Notes: generated by a model not told the origin, from the sequence alone. Shown: positions 1 to 8,695, counted from the stretch's first letter. The stretch is 64,000 nucleotides of DNA from Alphaproteobacteria bacterium (GCA_020632875.1 JACKET010000001.1:124001-188000), one strand, 5' to 3'. Numbers and translations are program-made.

Positions 1-1338
1 GGCGTAGAACGCCGTGAACGCCGCCGCCTCGAAGATGGTCATGTAGCCGCCGAAGATGCCGAAGAGCACCACGACCGGCAGCATCACCTCGAACTTCGCG
101 GCCCACAGCGTCTTGCCCATCAGCGCGCCGCGCTCGCGCACGATCGCGCCCTTGTCGGCGTCTTCGGCCGGCAGCCAGTAGCGGAAGCCGTGGTCGCGGA
201 TGCCCGCGACGATGCCCATGCCGACGAGCAGGGACACGAGGATGATGCCGGGGATCACGCCGCCGATGAAGAGGTCGGTGATCGGGATCTTCGCGGCCAC
301 GCCGTACAGGATGACCGGCAGCGAGGGCGGGAAGAGCAGGCCGATGGAGCCCGACGCGGCGAGCAGCCCGACAGCGAAGGACTTCTTGTACCCGGCGGCC
401 TCGAGCGCGGGCAGCAGCAGGCCACCGAGCGCGAGGATGGTGACGCCGCTCGCGCCCGTGAACGTCGTGAAGAACGCGCACACGAGCACCGAGGCCGCGG
501 CCACGCCGCCCGGCAGCCAGCCGAACCACGCGTTGAACAGGGCCACGAGGCGCTTCGACGCGCCGCCCTCGGCGAGCAGGTAGCCGGCGAGGGTGAACAG
601 CGGCAGCGAGACGAGCGTGGGGTCGGCGACGATCCGGTAGGTCTCGGCGGGCACCGCGGTGATGGCGATGGGGATGGGCGCGCCCCAGAACAGCAGCATC
701 GCCGCACCGCCCATGACGGTGAACAGCGGTGCGCCGAGCGCGACGCCCACGAGCAGCACGAACGCCCCGGCCCACACGGCCCAGTCGCGCTCACCCGGCG
801 GGATGAACGCCATGCATGCGACCAGCGCGGTCGTCACGGCCGCGGCGACGCGCCCGCGCCAGCTCTGGCCGCGCCACAGGAACCGGGCGGCCATGATGCC
901 GAACCCGACCGGCATGGCGATCTGGATTACCCAGTTCGGCACGCCTCCCGGCAGCTCCTGCGCGCTCTCCATCTCGGAGATCACGAGGTCGACGCTGCCA
1001 TATGCGAGGAAGAAGGTGATGGCGGTCGCCACGCTCGCCGTGATGGCGGTGACGACCTCCTGCCGCCGGCCCTCGAGCTGGAAGATCGAGCCCGTCGACA
1101 GCGCGAGGTGCGTGCCCTTGCGCGCCGCGATGCCCCCGCCGAGGAACGCGAGCCACAGGTTGAGCGCCTGCACCCACAGGTTCGCCCCGGGGATCGCGCT
1201 GCCCGTCGCGATGCGGATCGACACCGCCACGACGGGGATCGCGACCATCAGGGCGAGGATGATGGTGACGGCACCGTTCTCGATGCGGTGCCACCACTGC
1301 GGTGGACCCTCTTCTTCCTCGGGGATCGAGCCACTCAT
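1..1338 (-). CDS. TRAP transporter fused small/large permease (DctQ-DctM), partial at window edge
   Basis: This is the membrane permease of a tripartite ATP-independent periplasmic (TRAP) transporter, which moves an organic-acid-type solute into the cell using an ion gradient. The ATG at 1338 starts a frame open to base 1, so 446 codons are visible and the C-terminus is missing. The N-terminal part (about residues 15-165) has the four-helix look of a DctQ small subunit (GGGIAARKGTHLAL near residue 63). It is followed by DctM-type helices, including the family-like runs GASGVTILALGG and GLLFPPSLPVILYG. It is therefore a QM fusion rather than two subunits. The DctP and TatT genes lie directly upstream on the same strand, giving the order T-P-QM. 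The substrate cannot be told from sequence. Confidence 0.9.
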   Translation of the reverse strand, partial: MSGSIPEEEEGPPQWWHRIENGAVTIILALMVAIPVVAVSIRIATGSAIPGANLWVQALNLWLAFLGGGIAARKGTHLALSTGSIFQLEGRRQEVVTAITASVATAITFFLAYGSVDLVISEMESAQELPGGVPNWVIQIAMPVGFGIMAARFLWRGQSWRGRVAAAVTTALVACMAFIPPGERDWAVWAGAFVLLVGVALGAPLFTVMGGAAMLLFWGAPIPIAITAVPAETYRIVADPTLVSLPLFTLAGYLLAEGGASKRLVALFNAWFGWLPGGVAAASVLVCAFFTTFTGASGVTILALGGLLLPALEAAGYKKSFAVGLLAASGSIGLLFPPSLPVILYGVAAKIPITDLFIGGVIPGIILVSLLVGMGIVAGIRDHGFRYWLPAEDADKGAIVRERGALMGKTLWAAKFEVMLPVVVLFGIFGGYMTIFEAAAFTAFYA

Positions 1339-1381
1339 GCCCCTCCCGGTACCGCGTCCGGGACGGGCATGCGAGCCGGGT

Positions 1382-2401
1382 TCACTTGTTCTTCGCCCGG
1401 TACTCCTCGACGAGGCCCTTCACCCGGTCGAACGACTCGGGGCCCGAGACCTTGTCGCGCATGATGGGATGCGTGGCCTCGGCGAGCTTCTCCCACTCCA
1501 CGCGCTGCGCGGGCGTGGGGGTGTGCACCTCGAGGCCGTACTTCTTCATGACCTCGATCGCCTTGTCGTCCTGCTTGCGGATGGTCTCCTTCATCTCGTT
1601 GCCCGTGGTGCGCGAGATCTCGCGGAGCTTGGCGCGGTGCTGCTCGGGGATGGACTCCCAGGCCTCCTTGCTGATGACCGTCGCGCCGACGAGGGGCGCC
1701 CAGGGCACGTCCATCATGTGGGGCGCGAGGCCGAACCACTGGAAGGCCAGCGCGCCGAGCGGCGTGGTGGGGAAGCTGTCGATCAGGCCGGACTGGAGCG
1801 ACGGCAGGATGTCGGTGGCCGCGACGACGACCGGGTTGAAGCCCGCGGACTTGAACATCTCCACCGCGCCGGGGTCGCCCTCCCACGTGAAGATCTTCAG
1901 CTTGCCCGCGTCTTTCGGGTCGGTCAGGGCCGTCTTGCTGAACAGGCGCGCCCAGCCGGCATCCGACCATGCGAGCACGATGTAGCCCTTCTCTTCGATG
2001 CGCTGCTCGAACTCGGGCTTCATGGCGTTCATGACGTAGTCGAGCTCGCCGTAGTCCATGATGAGCATGGGCGTGTTGAGCGCCTGGCTGCTCGGGTCGA
2101 TCTCGAGCAGGCCGAGGTTCGTGATGGCCGCGGCGTGGAGCTGCCCGATGCGCATCTTCCGCAGCATCACGGTCTCGTTGCCGGTCACGCCGCCCGCGTA
2201 GATCTTGAGCTCGACCTCGCCGTTGGTGGCGGTCTTCCACTCTTCGCCCATGCGCACGAGGCCCTTGTGCCAGGTGCTGCCCTCCGGGGCGAGGGTGGCG
2301 AGCTTGATGACCGTTCCGGCCTGCGCGGACGCCGTGGCGAACAGCGAGGTCGCGACGAGCGCGCCCATGGCCTTCAGCATCGTGCGGCGGATGAACTTCA
2401 T
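1382..2401 (-). CDS. TRAP transporter solute-binding protein, DctP family
   Basis: This is the periplasmic solute receptor of the TRAP system, 339 residues, a normal length for the family. The N-terminus (MKFIRRTMLKAMGAL) carries a signal peptide with an RRTMLK stretch that resembles a twin-arginine motif, cleaved probably after ASAQA. The mature protein opens with the family-typical KLATLAPEGSTWHKG and later has ATDILPSLQSGLIDS, which corresponds to the hinge-strand region of DctP proteins. It ends 43 nt before the permease start. The TatT lipoprotein gene ends 23 nt upstream of this start. The order and spacing point to one operon. The ligand is unknown, and I did not identify the conserved carboxylate-binding arginine with certainty. 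Confidence 0.92.
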   Translation of the reverse strand: MKFIRRTMLKAMGALVATSLFATASAQAGTVIKLATLAPEGSTWHKGLVRMGEEWKTATNGEVELKIYAGGVTGNETVMLRKMRIGQLHAAAITNLGLLEIDPSSQALNTPMLIMDYGELDYVMNAMKPEFEQRIEEKGYIVLAWSDAGWARLFSKTALTDPKDAGKLKIFTWEGDPGAVEMFKSAGFNPVVVAATDILPSLQSGLIDSFPTTPLGALAFQWFGLAPHMMDVPWAPLVGATVISKEAWESIPEQHRAKLREISRTTGNEMKETIRKQDDKAIEVMKKYGLEVHTPTPAQRVEWEKLAEATHPIMRDKVSGPESFDRVKGLVEEYRAKNK

Positions 2402-2424
2402 GCGGTCTCCTTCAAGACGGGTCT

Positions 2425-3318
2425 CTAGAGGAACAGATCGTCGAGGTGGTCGAGGTAGTAGCGGGCCTGGGCCTGCGCGTAGAGGTTCGCGAGCTGGTCT
2501 TCGGGGCTGGCGGAGGGGTCGATCTCCAGGGCCTTCTCCATGAGCTCGACGAACTCCTCCTTCTTCTGCTCGGAGTAGCTGACGCTCGTGGCCAGGGACA
2601 CGTACGGCGACGCCAGCATTCCGCCGGAGAGCGCGATGGCGCGCTCGTAGTGCTCGCGCGCGCGGTCGAGGCCGCCGGGCATCGGCGTGTTCGGCTCGAG
2701 GAGGATCATCATGTCGTGCAGCGCGCCCTTGCCCCAGTCCTCGTCGAGCTCGATGGCGCGGCGCATCATCTTCTCGGCGATGGGGAGCTGGCCGATGGCC
2801 TCCATGTCGTCCTTCGAGATGGAGATCCGCGCGAGCCACGTCGCGCCGGTCCAGTACAGGAGCTCGATGTCGTCGACGGTCATGTCGGCGAGCGCGGTGT
2901 CGGTGTCGGCGTAGACCTGCTTCGAGAAGCCCTCGTGCTTCAGGTCGAACGCCGCCATGCAGTACTTCTCGCTGCGCGACAGGAAGCGCTTCGTACGCTC
3001 CATCCCGCCTTCGTAGGCCTCGAAGTCGTCGTAGCGGACCTGGTCGGCGGGCCACTTCACGTACACCATCGCGTACTGCGTGTAGCCCGAGCACAGCGTG
3101 GTCTTGATGCCCACGTGCTTCGGCGCGGAGTCGTTGATCGACTCCATCGTCTTGAGCGCGAAGGGGAGCGCTTCGCCCACGAAGGTGAGGTCGTCGTCCT
3201 GGGTGAACGAGCCGCCCGTGCTGCCCGAAAGCGCGTCGGCCATCGAATTGATGGCGATCTTCTTGATGCATCCGGTCGCGAGCAGCGCCACCGCGAGCAT
3301 CCACACAGCGTTCCGCAT
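2425..3318 (-). CDS. TRAP transporter-associated TatT-type TPR lipoprotein
   Basis: This is a lipoprotein of 297 residues with lipobox LLATGC at residues 13-18 and a purine-rich ribosome site (GGAGAGGAC) just before the ATG. The body is helical and matches the look of the TAtT family: an SMADALSG opening, a central WTGATWLARI segment, then helix-turn-helix repeats ending in EKALEIDPSASPEDQLANLYAQ. In Treponema pallidum the TatT protein is a TPR-like trimer that docks the DctP-like partner, and such systems are called TPR-protein-associated (TPAT) TRAP transporters. Its position immediately upstream of DctP supports the same role here, probably on the periplasmic face of a membrane. The likely ligand is hydrophobic or unusual, which is inference only. 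Confidence 0.85.
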   Translation of the reverse strand: MRNAVWMLAVALLATGCIKKIAINSMADALSGSTGGSFTQDDDLTFVGEALPFALKTMESINDSAPKHVGIKTTLCSGYTQYAMVYVKWPADQVRYDDFEAYEGGMERTKRFLSRSEKYCMAAFDLKHEGFSKQVYADTDTALADMTVDDIELLYWTGATWLARISISKDDMEAIGQLPIAEKMMRRAIELDEDWGKGALHDMMILLEPNTPMPGGLDRAREHYERAIALSGGMLASPYVSLATSVSYSEQKKEEFVELMEKALEIDPSASPEDQLANLYAQAQARYYLDHLDDLFL

Positions 3319-3386
3319 GTCCTCTCCGGACGAGCACCATACCGGATGGCGACCGTCGAGCGCGATTGCGCCTGCTTACGCCCGCC

Positions 3387-5066
3387 CTACGGGCACGTGC
3401 GGTTCGCCGCGCCCGGCGTGCCGACGTCGCCGGAGATGCCGATGAGCGCCACGCCTTCGCACCAGTTGGTGCCGAGATCGTTGCCCGCCGCGGTCAGGGC
3501 GCCCGCCGAGAGCTGCCAGCTCACGCCGGCGGGCGTGGGGTCGAGCCAGGTCGCGGTCGTGTCGAGCGGCACGAAGGCGCCGGTGTCGAGGTATCCGATC
3601 TCGAGCGATTCCTCGGCGGAGTTCGAGAGGCCCATCAGCGGCCAGTGGGCGTCGGGGACGAAGCTCGCGGCGAGCGTGGTGCACGCGCCGCCGAGCGTCC
3701 AGTCGGCGGCGGATCCGGCGCCGATCACGGCGTAGCCGCCGTTGGACACGACCACGGACTCGACGATGCGGTGGGACGTCGTGCTCCCGCCGACCTGCGG
3801 GTTGCGCATCTCGAGCCCGAACAGGTCGACCGTCTGGCCCGACGCGTTGCGGATCTCGAACCACTCGCAGTTGGTGTCGGGACCCGCGTTGGGGTCGTAG
3901 GTCAGCTCGGTGACCACCAGATCGCCCGGCGAGAGCTGGTTCGGCGTCGGGAACCCGCTCGCGCAGCCGACCTCGCTGTACGTGCCGTAGTCGGCGCGGT
4001 CGCGGGGCTCGATCTTGAACGCGTCGAACGTGTAGTGCAGCGGCCCGGTCACGGCGGAGAACGTGGCGCCGATGCAGAGGTACTGCAGGTCGGGGTCGAC
4101 CGACCAATCGAACAGCTCGTCGTCGACGCGGATCGCGGAAGCCGCGCTGCCGACCACGATCTCGCCGAACGGCTCCAGGCTCTGGACCGTCGCGCCGCTC
4201 ACGCGCACGACGACCCCCTCCCAGGGCTCGGCCGTGACGGGATTCGCGAGATCGGCCGCGGAGACGACGGCGGGCGTGGGTGCTGCGCCCACCCCGACGC
4301 GTGTGAGCGCGGTCGCGCCGCCGAGGATCTGGGTCTGGGTGTCGATCCAGGCGCCATTGTTGTCGTACTCGTTGGTCGTGCCGCGCACGTCGACGCGGTC
4401 GTACAGGGCGATCCCCGGGTACGTCGTCGGCCAGCTCCCGCCGAGGAAGACGTAGACGCCCGAGCCCTGCCCGCCGGTCGGTTCCTGCACGAACACGCCG
4501 AACGGGCCGGTGCCGGTGACGACGACGTCGCGCACGACGACCGAAACGCCCTCGCCCAGCGTCTGCTGCACGTCGTAGATCGTCACGTCCGGCGGGTCGG
4601 TGTCGGTGTCGGCGTCCGTGTCTGCGTCTGCGTCGGCATCTGCGTCTGCGTCCGCGTCGGTATCGGCGTCTGCATCTGCGTCGGTGTCGGCGTCCGCATC
4701 GGTGTCGGCGTCTGCATCGGTGTCGGAGTCCGCATCGGTGTCGGCGTCCGCATCGGTGTCGGCGTCCGCATCGGTATCGGCGTCTGCGTCGGTGTCTGCG
4801 TCGGCGTCGGAATCGGCGTCGGTGTCCGTGTCGGAATCCGCGTCTGCGTCTGCGTCGGCATCCGCATCGGTATCGGCGTCGGCATCCGCGTCGGCGTCGG
4901 CGTCGGTGTCCGCATCTGCGTCGGTGTCGGCATCTGCGTCGGTGTCGGTGTCGGCATCGGCATCGGCATCGGCGTCGGTGTCGGTGTCGGACTCTTGGGC
5001 GGGTCGGACCTCGACTTCGCCGAGACAGCCAGCCAACGCCAGGAACAGGACAGCCCGCAGGTGCAT
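3387..5066 (-). CDS. Secreted lipoprotein with Asp-rich repeat linker and C-terminal lamin-tail domain
   Basis: This 559-residue lipoprotein has a lipobox LALAGC at residues 9-14 and a good ribosome site (GGAGGCGCG then ATG). Residues about 27-155 are an almost pure Asp-Thr/Asp-Ala/Asp-Ser repeat, an extended acidic stalk that probably holds the rest away from the membrane. Next comes a beta-rich segment (about 158-340, with VTGTGPFGVFVQEP and YPGIALYDRVDVRG) that resembles the OB-fold domains found beside secreted nucleases. The C-terminal part (about 365-559: LVVTELTYDPNAG, CEWFEIRNASGQTVDLFGLEM) is a lamin-tail domain. No nuclease active site is visible. It is convergent to nothing and divergent from the FecA-like gene. 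Its exact function is unknown. Confidence 0.85.
   Translation of the reverse strand: MHLRAVLFLALAGCLGEVEVRPAQESDTDTDADADADADTDTDADADTDADADTDADADADADADTDADADADADADSDTDTDADSDADADTDADADTDADADTDADADTDADSDTDADADTDADADTDADADADTDADADADADADADTDADTDTDPPDVTIYDVQQTLGEGVSVVVRDVVVTGTGPFGVFVQEPTGGQGSGVYVFLGGSWPTTYPGIALYDRVDVRGTTNEYDNNGAWIDTQTQILGGATALTRVGVGAAPTPAVVSAADLANPVTAEPWEGVVVRVSGATVQSLEPFGEIVVGSAASAIRVDDELFDWSVDPDLQYLCIGATFSAVTGPLHYTFDAFKIEPRDRADYGTYSEVGCASGFPTPNQLSPGDLVVTELTYDPNAGPDTNCEWFEIRNASGQTVDLFGLEMRNPQVGGSTTSHRIVESVVVSNGGYAVIGAGSAADWTLGGACTTLAASFVPDAHWPLMGLSNSAEESLEIGYLDTGAFVPLDTTATWLDPTPAGVSWQLSAGALTAAGNDLGTNWCEGVALIGISGDVGTPGAANRTCP
4593..4996 (-). repeat. Hexamer-based repeat tract coding for an Asp-Thr/Ala/Ser stalk
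   Basis: About 400 bp are built from 6-bp units of the form GACNCN/GATGCN on the coding strand (read as gtcggc, gtctgc and similar on the plus strand). Each unit encodes Asp followed by Thr, Ala or Ser. The tract never breaks frame. Codon choice varies between units (GAC/GAT, GCC/GCA), so it is not a freshly expanded identical satellite. Selection for the Asp-X pattern seems likely. Confidence 0.9.
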
Positions 5067-5127
5067 CGCGCCTCCGCGGGAAGCATAGCGGGGGGCGTCG
5101 GCCTTCGCCGCGACCCATCGGCTTTAC

Positions 5128-5169
5128 TTGACGCGGTCCGCGGGCTAATTGAAAATGAAAATCATTTCC
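5128..5169 (+). promoter_or_regulatory. Sigma-70-like promoter overlapped by a Fur box
   Basis: TTGACG at 5128-5133 and GAAAAT at 5151-5156 are separated by 17 bp, which fits a sigma-70 promoter. The 19 bp at 5151-5169 (GAAAATGAAAATCATTTCC) match the classical Fur consensus GATAATGATAATCATTATC at 15 of 19 positions and cover the -10 element. Iron-loaded Fur bound here would block RNA polymerase. The site lies 16-34 bp before the FecA-like start, in an AT-rich island that stands out from its surroundings. Confidence 0.82.
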
Positions 5170-5184
5170 AACGGACCTCCCGTG

Positions 5185-7359
5185 ATGCGCGCGTTGCTCC
5201 GAAGCCCGATCCTCCTGCTCCTGGCCGCTCCCGCGTGGGCGGACCCCGGCGAGCTCGACGAGGCCGAGGCCGACGACACCGTGATCGTCTACGAGCCCGA
5301 CGGGACGCCGCGTGTCGCGGGGTCGGCGAACGTCGTCACCGAGGAGGAGCTCGAGCGGTTCGAGTACGACGACATCGGCCGGGTGCTGAGCGCGACCCCG
5401 GGGGTCTACGTCCGCGGGGAGGACGGATTCGGGCTGCGGCCGAACATCGGCCTGCGCGGCGCGAACTCCGACCGATCCGCGAAGATCACGCTGCTCGAGG
5501 ACGGCGTGCCGCTCACGCCCGCGCCGTATGCCGCGCCGGCCGCCTACTACTTCCCGATGGCGACCCGCATGGTGGGCGTCGAGGTGTTCAAGGGCCCGGC
5601 GGCCATCCAGCACGGCCCGCAGACCGTGGGCGGCGCCATCAACCTGCTCACCCGGCGCGTTCCGTTGGGCGGTCCGGACGGCATGGTCGACTTCGCCTAC
5701 GGCATGCGCAACACCGCGAAGCTCCACGCCTGGGCGGGCACGGGCACCGAGCGCGCCGGGATCGTCGCCGAGGTCACGCACCTCGGCACCGACGGCTTCA
5801 AGCACCTGCCCGACGGCGGCCCGACGGGGTTCCAGCGCACCGACCTCATGCTGAAGGCGCGGGTGGCGAGCGATCCGGCCCTCGCCACGCGGCACGCCCT
5901 GACCCTCAAGCTCGGCTGGGGCCAGGAGCACAGCCACGAGACGTACCTCGGGCTGCACGTCGACGACTACGCGGACGACCCGTACCAGCGCTATGCGGCG
6001 TCCGCGCTCGACGACATGCAGTGGCGGCGCACCCAGGTCGAGGCGACCTGGCAGCTCGACCTGTCCCGCGCGGTGCGCATCCGCACCACCGCGTACCACC
6101 ACTGGCTCGGCCGGCAGTGGTTCAAGCTGAACCAGTTCCGCAGCGGGCCTTCGCTGCACGGCCTGCTCCAGAGCCCCGAGGGCGGGCAGTCGGCCGTGTA
6201 CCTCGCGATCCTGCGCGGCGAGCAGGATCCGACCACTCCAGACCAGGCCCTGATGCTCGGCACGAACGACCGCGCATTCCACTCGTTCGGCGTCCAGACG
6301 CGCGTGCGGTGGCGCGTGCGTTCCGGCGTGGTCGACAGCCAGCTCGAGGCCGGCGTCCGGGTGCACGGCGACGTCGTCGACCGGCTCCACACCCAGGGCG
6401 CGTTCTACCCGATCGACGGGCGCCTCAAGCGCGACGACACGCCCCTCGAGACCACGCTCGATGCCCACACCACGGCCACCGCGCTCGCCGCGCACGTCCA
6501 GGAGGACCTCGAGATCGGCGCCGTGCACCTGCTCCCGGGCGTGCGCACCGAGATCGTCCGCACGGCGTACCGCTCGCCCGACGAGGACACCGACGCGCTT
6601 CGCGCCGTGGTGCTCCCCGGATTCGGCGCGCTGGTCGAGCCGCTCGACGGGCTCCAGGTCTTCGGCGGCGTCTATCGAGGATTCTCGCCCGTGGCGCCCG
6701 GACAGCCCGCCGAGGTGCGGCCCGAGACGAGCATCAGCTCCGAGCTCGGCGTCCGGCTCGGCTCCATCGGCTCCCGAGCCGAGATCGTGGGCTTCGTGAA
6801 CGACTACCAGAACCTCACGGGGCAGTGCACGTTCTCGGGCGGCTGCGCGGGCACCCAGATCGACACCCAGTACAACGGCGGAAAGGCCTGGGTGTACGGT
6901 GTGGAGGGCGTGGCCGAGAAGGAGTGGCTGCTGCCCGGCAGGCTCCGGGTGCCGGTCTCGGCCTCGTACACGTGGACGGAGTCCCGCTTCCGCACGGGCT
7001 TCGTGTCCGGCTTCCCGCAGTTCGGCACGGTGGAGCCGGGCGATCGCCTCCCGTACGTCCCGGGCCACCAGGCCGGCGCGCGCCTCGCGCTCGAGCACGA
7101 CCGCTTCGGCTTCGGCGTCGGCGCGTCCGCGCGGTCCGGGATGCGCGACATGGCCGGTCAGGATCCGCTCGGTCCGACCGACGTGCCTGCTCAGGCCCTC
7201 GTCGACCTGAACGCGTCGGTGCGCCCGACCGATCAGCTCGCGATCTACTCGACCGTCGTGAACGCGACGAACACGCACGTCCTCGAGTCGTGGCGGCCGT
7301 TCGGCGCCCGCCCGACGGCGCCGTTCCAGCTGATGGTGGGGATCAAGGTGCGGCCGTGA
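5185..7359 (+). CDS. TonB-dependent outer-membrane receptor, FecA-like (ferric siderophore/citrate uptake)
   Basis: This 724-residue receptor imports an iron chelate across the outer membrane using energy from TonB. The ATG at 5185 begins a signal peptide (RALLRSPILLLLAAPAWA); an in-frame GTG at 5182 is an alternative. Near the N-terminus DDTVIVYEPD may serve as the TonB box. The plug domain has runs very close to FecA: GVYVRGEDGFGLRPNIGLRG, SAKITLLEDGVPL, APYAAPAAYYFP and GGAINLLTRRVP. The 22-strand barrel follows. It lacks the FecA N-terminal signalling domain, and no fecIR genes adjoin. The Fur box upstream indicates iron repression. The last residue is Pro rather than the usual terminal Phe/Trp. 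The exact ligand is uncertain. Confidence 0.92.
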   Translation: MRALLRSPILLLLAAPAWADPGELDEAEADDTVIVYEPDGTPRVAGSANVVTEEELERFEYDDIGRVLSATPGVYVRGEDGFGLRPNIGLRGANSDRSAKITLLEDGVPLTPAPYAAPAAYYFPMATRMVGVEVFKGPAAIQHGPQTVGGAINLLTRRVPLGGPDGMVDFAYGMRNTAKLHAWAGTGTERAGIVAEVTHLGTDGFKHLPDGGPTGFQRTDLMLKARVASDPALATRHALTLKLGWGQEHSHETYLGLHVDDYADDPYQRYAASALDDMQWRRTQVEATWQLDLSRAVRIRTTAYHHWLGRQWFKLNQFRSGPSLHGLLQSPEGGQSAVYLAILRGEQDPTTPDQALMLGTNDRAFHSFGVQTRVRWRVRSGVVDSQLEAGVRVHGDVVDRLHTQGAFYPIDGRLKRDDTPLETTLDAHTTATALAAHVQEDLEIGAVHLLPGVRTEIVRTAYRSPDEDTDALRAVVLPGFGALVEPLDGLQVFGGVYRGFSPVAPGQPAEVRPETSISSELGVRLGSIGSRAEIVGFVNDYQNLTGQCTFSGGCAGTQIDTQYNGGKAWVYGVEGVAEKEWLLPGRLRVPVSASYTWTESRFRTGFVSGFPQFGTVEPGDRLPYVPGHQAGARLALEHDRFGFGVGASARSGMRDMAGQDPLGPTDVPAQALVDLNASVRPTDQLAIYSTVVNATNTHVLESWRPFGARPTAPFQLMVGIKVRP

Positions 7360-7363
7360 GGCC

Positions 7364-7915
7364 CTACTCGTCCTCCTTCTTCAGCTGGCCGAAGATGCCC
7401 TTGCCCGTGGCCCGGATCCGCAGGGTGAACGCCGCGAGCACGGTCGTGTCGACGCCCGGCCGGCTGCCCGTCACGTTGGTGGTGAGCGTCATCGACGGCT
7501 GCACGACGTAGTCGGTGAGGTCGACATCCTCGAGGTCGAGCGGCACGACGGCCTGCCCCTCGGGGAAGTCGTCCTGCGAGGCGACCAGCATCGCGTCGAG
7601 CCCGTCGGCCTCGACGTAGAACGAGAGGCTCTCGATGAACGACAGATCGGCGTCGGTCGGCGCGGTGGCGGACAGCACGAGCTCGTCGAAGCGCACGTCG
7701 TTGATGTCGCCCGGCTCGACGCCCTGGTTCGCGACCGCATCGCGCGAGGTGATGTCGAGATCGGCGAACCCGCCGAACTGCAGGTCGTTCAGCAGCGCTT
7801 CGAGCAGGGTGCCCTGCTCGACGACGATCTCGCTCTCGTCCGACACCGTGAACGAGACGCCCTTGCATCCCGTCAGGACCGCCAGACCCATCGCCACCCA
7901 CGGCTGCACGCGCAT
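7364..7915 (-). CDS. Small lipoprotein convergent to the FecA-like receptor
   Basis: This 183-residue lipoprotein was not recognised. The start is set by a strong ribosome site (GGAGGTG, 5 nt before ATG at 7915); an upstream ATG in the same frame has none. The lipobox is LAVLTGC. The mature part is acidic and beta-rich, with a repeated pattern of SLSFYVEADG and DVDLTDYVVQPS, and ends in a charged KKEDE tail. Its stop codon is only 4 bp from the receptor stop, so the two genes converge and could interfere by read-through transcription. A role in iron handling would be guesswork from position alone. Confidence 0.75.
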   Translation of the reverse strand: MRVQPWVAMGLAVLTGCKGVSFTVSDESEIVVEQGTLLEALLNDLQFGGFADLDITSRDAVANQGVEPGDINDVRFDELVLSATAPTDADLSFIESLSFYVEADGLDAMLVASQDDFPEGQAVVPLDLEDVDLTDYVVQPSMTLTTNVTGSRPGVDTTVLAAFTLRIRATGKGIFGQLKKEDE

Positions 7916-7972
7916 CGCCACCTCCGGGCTCACCTTAGCCAGCGACGCGGGGCCGCGAATGGCAGGAGTGCT

Positions 7973-8695
7973 TCACGCGGCGTCGTGGATGCGGTATCCG
8001 CCGCTCGGATCGTCCTTCTGCATCGCGAGGCGCCCGGCTTCGCGAGCCGCTTCGAGCACCTGGTTGAAGCTGCGGTACCCGTAGGACGCCTCGTCGAACT
8101 GCGGGAGCTTGCGCTTCAGCGCCTGCTTCACGTGCGACCCCCAGACCGGCGCCGTGCGATCGCGGAGCAGGGCCCGCGCGGTGGCCGCGACGAGGTCGAG
8201 GGCCTCCGCCGGGTCGGCGGGATCGGCCGCCTGCACGAGATCGTCGTAGAACACGAAGGCATCGCAGCACTCGACGAGCAGGCGCGAGGTGCTCGACCGG
8301 ACGCCGATGCCGACGACGTGCTTGTCGTTCTCGCGGAGCTTGCCGACGAGTGGCGAGAAGTCGCTGTCGCCGCTGACGATCGCGAAGGTGTCGACGTGCG
8401 CCTTCGTGTGGCACAGGTCGACGGCGTCAACCGCCATGCGGATGTCGGCGCTGTTCTTCCCCGAGTACGAGACGTGCGGGACCTCGATCAGCTCGAAGCC
8501 CGCGCCATGCAGAGGCCGTTTGGCCGTCGCATAGCTGGACCAGTCGCAGTAGGCGCGCTTCACGACGAGCTTGCCGAGCTCGTGCAGGCGCTCGAGCACG
8601 CGGCCCACGTCGAACGCGTCGAGGTGGGCGTCGCGGGCACCGATCGCCACGTTCTCGAAGTCGATGAAGCACGCGATGTTGGGCTCAGCGTCCAT
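7973..8695 (-). CDS. NYN-domain ribonuclease-like protein with C-terminal OST-HTH/LOTUS domain
   Basis: The 240-residue protein begins with a NYN (PIN-like) fold. Candidate metal-binding aspartates are Asp12 in FIDFENV, Asp84 in SADIRMAVDA and Asp110/112 in VSGDSDFSPLV, the usual positions for this nuclease family. Residues about 165-240 (ALLRDRTAPVWGSHVKQALK, FNQVLEAAREAG) form an OST-HTH/LOTUS domain, an RNA-binding winged helix that also accompanies NYN in animal MARF1/limkain. RNA cleavage or silencing is therefore the likely role. The start ATG at 8695 overlaps the upstream gene by 11 nt, so the protein is the last of a coupled run on the minus strand. The target is unknown. Confidence 0.88.
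   Translation of the reverse strand: MDAEPNIACFIDFENVAIGARDAHLDAFDVGRVLERLHELGKLVVKRAYCDWSSYATAKRPLHGAGFELIEVPHVSYSGKNSADIRMAVDAVDLCHTKAHVDTFAIVSGDSDFSPLVGKLRENDKHVVGIGVRSSTSRLLVECCDAFVFYDDLVQAADPADPAEALDLVAATARALLRDRTAPVWGSHVKQALKRKLPQFDEASYGYRSFNQVLEAAREAGRLAMQKDDPSGGYRIHDAA

Noticed and set aside
3366..7511. Very long open frames (about 1,300 residues) on both strands across the lipoprotein and receptor region
   Set aside because: They are Arg/Ala/Gly/His-rich strings with no domain, produced by the strong GC bias in third codon positions opposite real genes. The FecA-like and lamin-tail readings have signal peptides and recognisable domains.
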